Positions 7,991-9,385 of a DNA stretch of 9,385 bases are shown here, piece after piece. The DNA comes from Amphritea sp. (GTDB lineage: Bacteria; Pseudomonadota; Gammaproteobacteria; Pseudomonadales; Balneatricaceae). Made by a program: the position numbers and the translations under genes. Each line of letters begins with the position of its first letter. The stretch's first letter is position 1. Location of the stretch: the NCBI GenBank assembly GCA_018067325.1, contig JAGPUU010000040.1, forward strand, positions 1 through 9,385. The letters run 5' to 3'. The notes beneath the pieces are model-generated. The model was not told the DNA's origin, did not search any database, and saw only the letters and a program-made list of their open reading frames with translations.

Positions 7991-9385
7991 CTAATAACCC
8001 GGTTTTCTAACCGGCATCTCAGTTAATATGACAACGGGCGTAACCAACGTCAGTAAAAAACTGGCTCCCGATGTAGCTTCAGCCGAAGAGCTCTGTTCCA
8101 CAATCAACTCTCCCTGATGAGCCCTGGCCAGATCTCGCGCCAGCCCTAACCCAATACCCGTGCCACTGACGCCTTCAGTCAACTCATCGCTGCCACGGTA
8201 GAAAGGCTCAAACAACTTTTCAGATTCATCTGCCGACACGCCGGGGCCAAAGTCGCTCACCCGGATATAGCTATACAAGCTGCCTGATCTGTCCTTTTGC
8301 CAACTATTAATGTCGACAAACTGACCCTCAGCAGCATATTTTTCACAATTACTCAGCAGATTATTAAGAATCTGTTCTAGCGCTTCACTGTCAAAATGGC
8401 ATAAATGGGAAGCCTTACCGGTAAAGCGTATGGTTAATTTTCGCGCCCTTAATACCGGTGTAAACAGCTCCACAACCTGACCAATACAACTATCAATTAT
8501 GCCTTGCTGATATCGAACACTGACGCCTTCACGTTTGGATCGTGAGAAACTCAGTACATTTTCAATCAGGCGCGACAACCGACCCGCCTCACTACCGATC
8601 ACCCCTAGGTAGCGCTGCGCAATCGGCTCATCATCGGTGAGCTCCTGTTCTAACATCTCAGTGTACAAACGCACATTGGTGAGTGGTGTTTTCAGCTCAT
8701 GGGAGACCTGATTGACAAAATTAACCCGCTGTTCTGCTTCCCTCAACTCCCGGTTATGTTCGCGATATAAGAGATAAGCCAGCGTCGACAAACCTGCAGC
8801 CAGCAACACTAATAATACAATCAGCCCCAGCCAACCAGTGATTGCCACCGGCAGTTCAGCGGCATAATAGGCCAAGTGCCAACTAGCCAAAGGGTGGCTC
8901 AAAGGCACCGTTTCTAAAGGCTTTTGCCCCTTCTCCGCAACCCGTTCACCTCCCCAGCTATAGGCTATTTCGCCCCGATCATTTACCAACCGTATTTCAC
9001 TATTCGTTTCTAGCTCGGCAGCCACATCAGTATCAACACCGGCAACAGAGCTGGAGGGTAACAGGTTAATCAGGTCCGATAACAATCGGGCAGAGTTCAG
9101 CGCAAACCCAACGGTATTTCCATCGCTATCCTGCAACCAGAAGATCTGTTGCAAACCCGCTTCTGCGTACCAAGCTATCCAACCATGGGGACGCTCAGGC
9201 GCGCTCAATTCTGCTGATTCAGATAACGCCTGAACTGAAACATCAGCACTGTATCTGGATTTTTGAGAAACCGAGTCGCTTAACCTGGCGCTCTGTAACT
9301 CACCATTATTCGCGCCGGAATAACTCTGACTAGCAGCATTCTGAGCACCCACCGGATCCGCCACCGGCATAGTGAAGCGCTCGGG
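7991..9385 (-). CDS. Membrane sensor histidine kinase (N-terminus beyond window)
   Basis: The visible 464 residues are open to the right edge. An ATG at 9370 is in frame but has no Shine-Dalgarno and would leave the sensor domain without its first membrane helix, so the real start is probably outside. Numbering from that Met: a Ser/Ala-rich segment (about 8-58) and an extracytoplasmic sensor region run to about 172. A membrane helix at 174-202 is followed by a short linker with no recognisable HAMP domain. The HisKA phospho-acceptor is His224 (QVSHELKTPL). The ATPase domain has the N box (ILNNLLSNCEKYA, 334-346), G1 (DFGPGV, 373-378), the F box (LFEPFYRGS, 386-394) and G2 (GTGIGLGLA, 403-411). 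It is encoded just before the response regulator. The signal sensed is unknown. Confidence 0.93.
   Translation of the reverse strand, partial: PERFTMPVADPVGAQNAASQSYSGANNGELQSARLSDSVSQKSRYSADVSVQALSESAELSAPERPHGWIAWYAEAGLQQIFWLQDSDGNTVGFALNSARLLSDLINLLPSSSVAGVDTDVAAELETNSEIRLVNDRGEIAYSWGGERVAEKGQKPLETVPLSHPLASWHLAYYAAELPVAITGWLGLIVLLVLLAAGLSTLAYLLYREHNRELREAEQRVNFVNQVSHELKTPLTNVRLYTEMLEQELTDDEPIAQRYLGVIGSEAGRLSRLIENVLSFSRSKREGVSVRYQQGIIDSCIGQVVELFTPVLRARKLTIRFTGKASHLCHFDSEALEQILNNLLSNCEKYAAEGQFVDINSWQKDRSGSLYSYIRVSDFGPGVSADESEKLFEPFYRGSDELTEGVSGTGIGLGLARDLARAHQGELIVEQSSSAEATSGASFLLTLVTPVVILTEMPVRKPGY

Noticed and set aside
9368..9370. ATG as the true start of the histidine kinase
   Set aside because: The frame stays open to the window edge, there is no Shine-Dalgarno, and a periplasmic sensor domain would lack its first membrane helix.

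Overview
The window looks like a gammaproteobacterial chromosome, probably a marine Oceanospirillales-type organism (Neptuniibacter, Marinobacterium or Amphritea-like). The class follows from the gene order queA-tgt-yajC-secD and from close similarity of the encoded proteins to their Escherichia coli counterparts as I recall them. The genus-level guess is inference only. Seven complete genes and two genes cut by the window edges account for nearly all of the sequence.

Layout, left to right. (1) 1-3630, minus strand, transcribed right to left: queA, tgt, yajC and the 5' part of secD. QueA and Tgt carry out two steps of queuosine synthesis at the tRNA wobble position. YajC and SecD belong to the accessory complex of the Sec translocase. 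A strong hairpin with a T-run lies between yajC and secD, so secD may be expressed below yajC. A 14-bp tandem repeat and a weak promoter candidate lie between queA and tgt. (2) 3835-5850, minus strand: a two-gene unit. The first gene encodes a secreted periplasmic protein of the ethylbenzene-dehydrogenase gamma-like heme-binding family with an atypical CX3CH motif. The second encodes a membrane protein with one periplasmic CXXCH heme c motif and four predicted membrane helices. A long hairpin terminator closes the unit and separates it from queA. (3) 5851-6199: a divergent intergenic region with a good match to an FNR/Anr/Dnr box. (4) 6200-7180, plus strand: trhO (yceA), the O2-dependent tRNA U34 hydroxylase, followed by a perfect 12-bp stem terminator that may work in both directions. 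(5) 7292-9385, minus strand: a two-component system, with a membrane histidine kinase (N-terminus beyond the window) followed 12 nt later by an OmpR/PhoB-type response regulator.

How the parts relate. queA, tgt and trhO all modify the wobble base of tRNA, although trhO is a separate transcription unit. The least described part is the heme-protein pair under a possible oxygen-responsive control site. It looks like a small periplasm-to-membrane redox or sensing module without the catalytic molybdenum subunits normally associated with the EB_dh-type gamma subunit. No mobile element, CRISPR array, tRNA or rRNA was seen.
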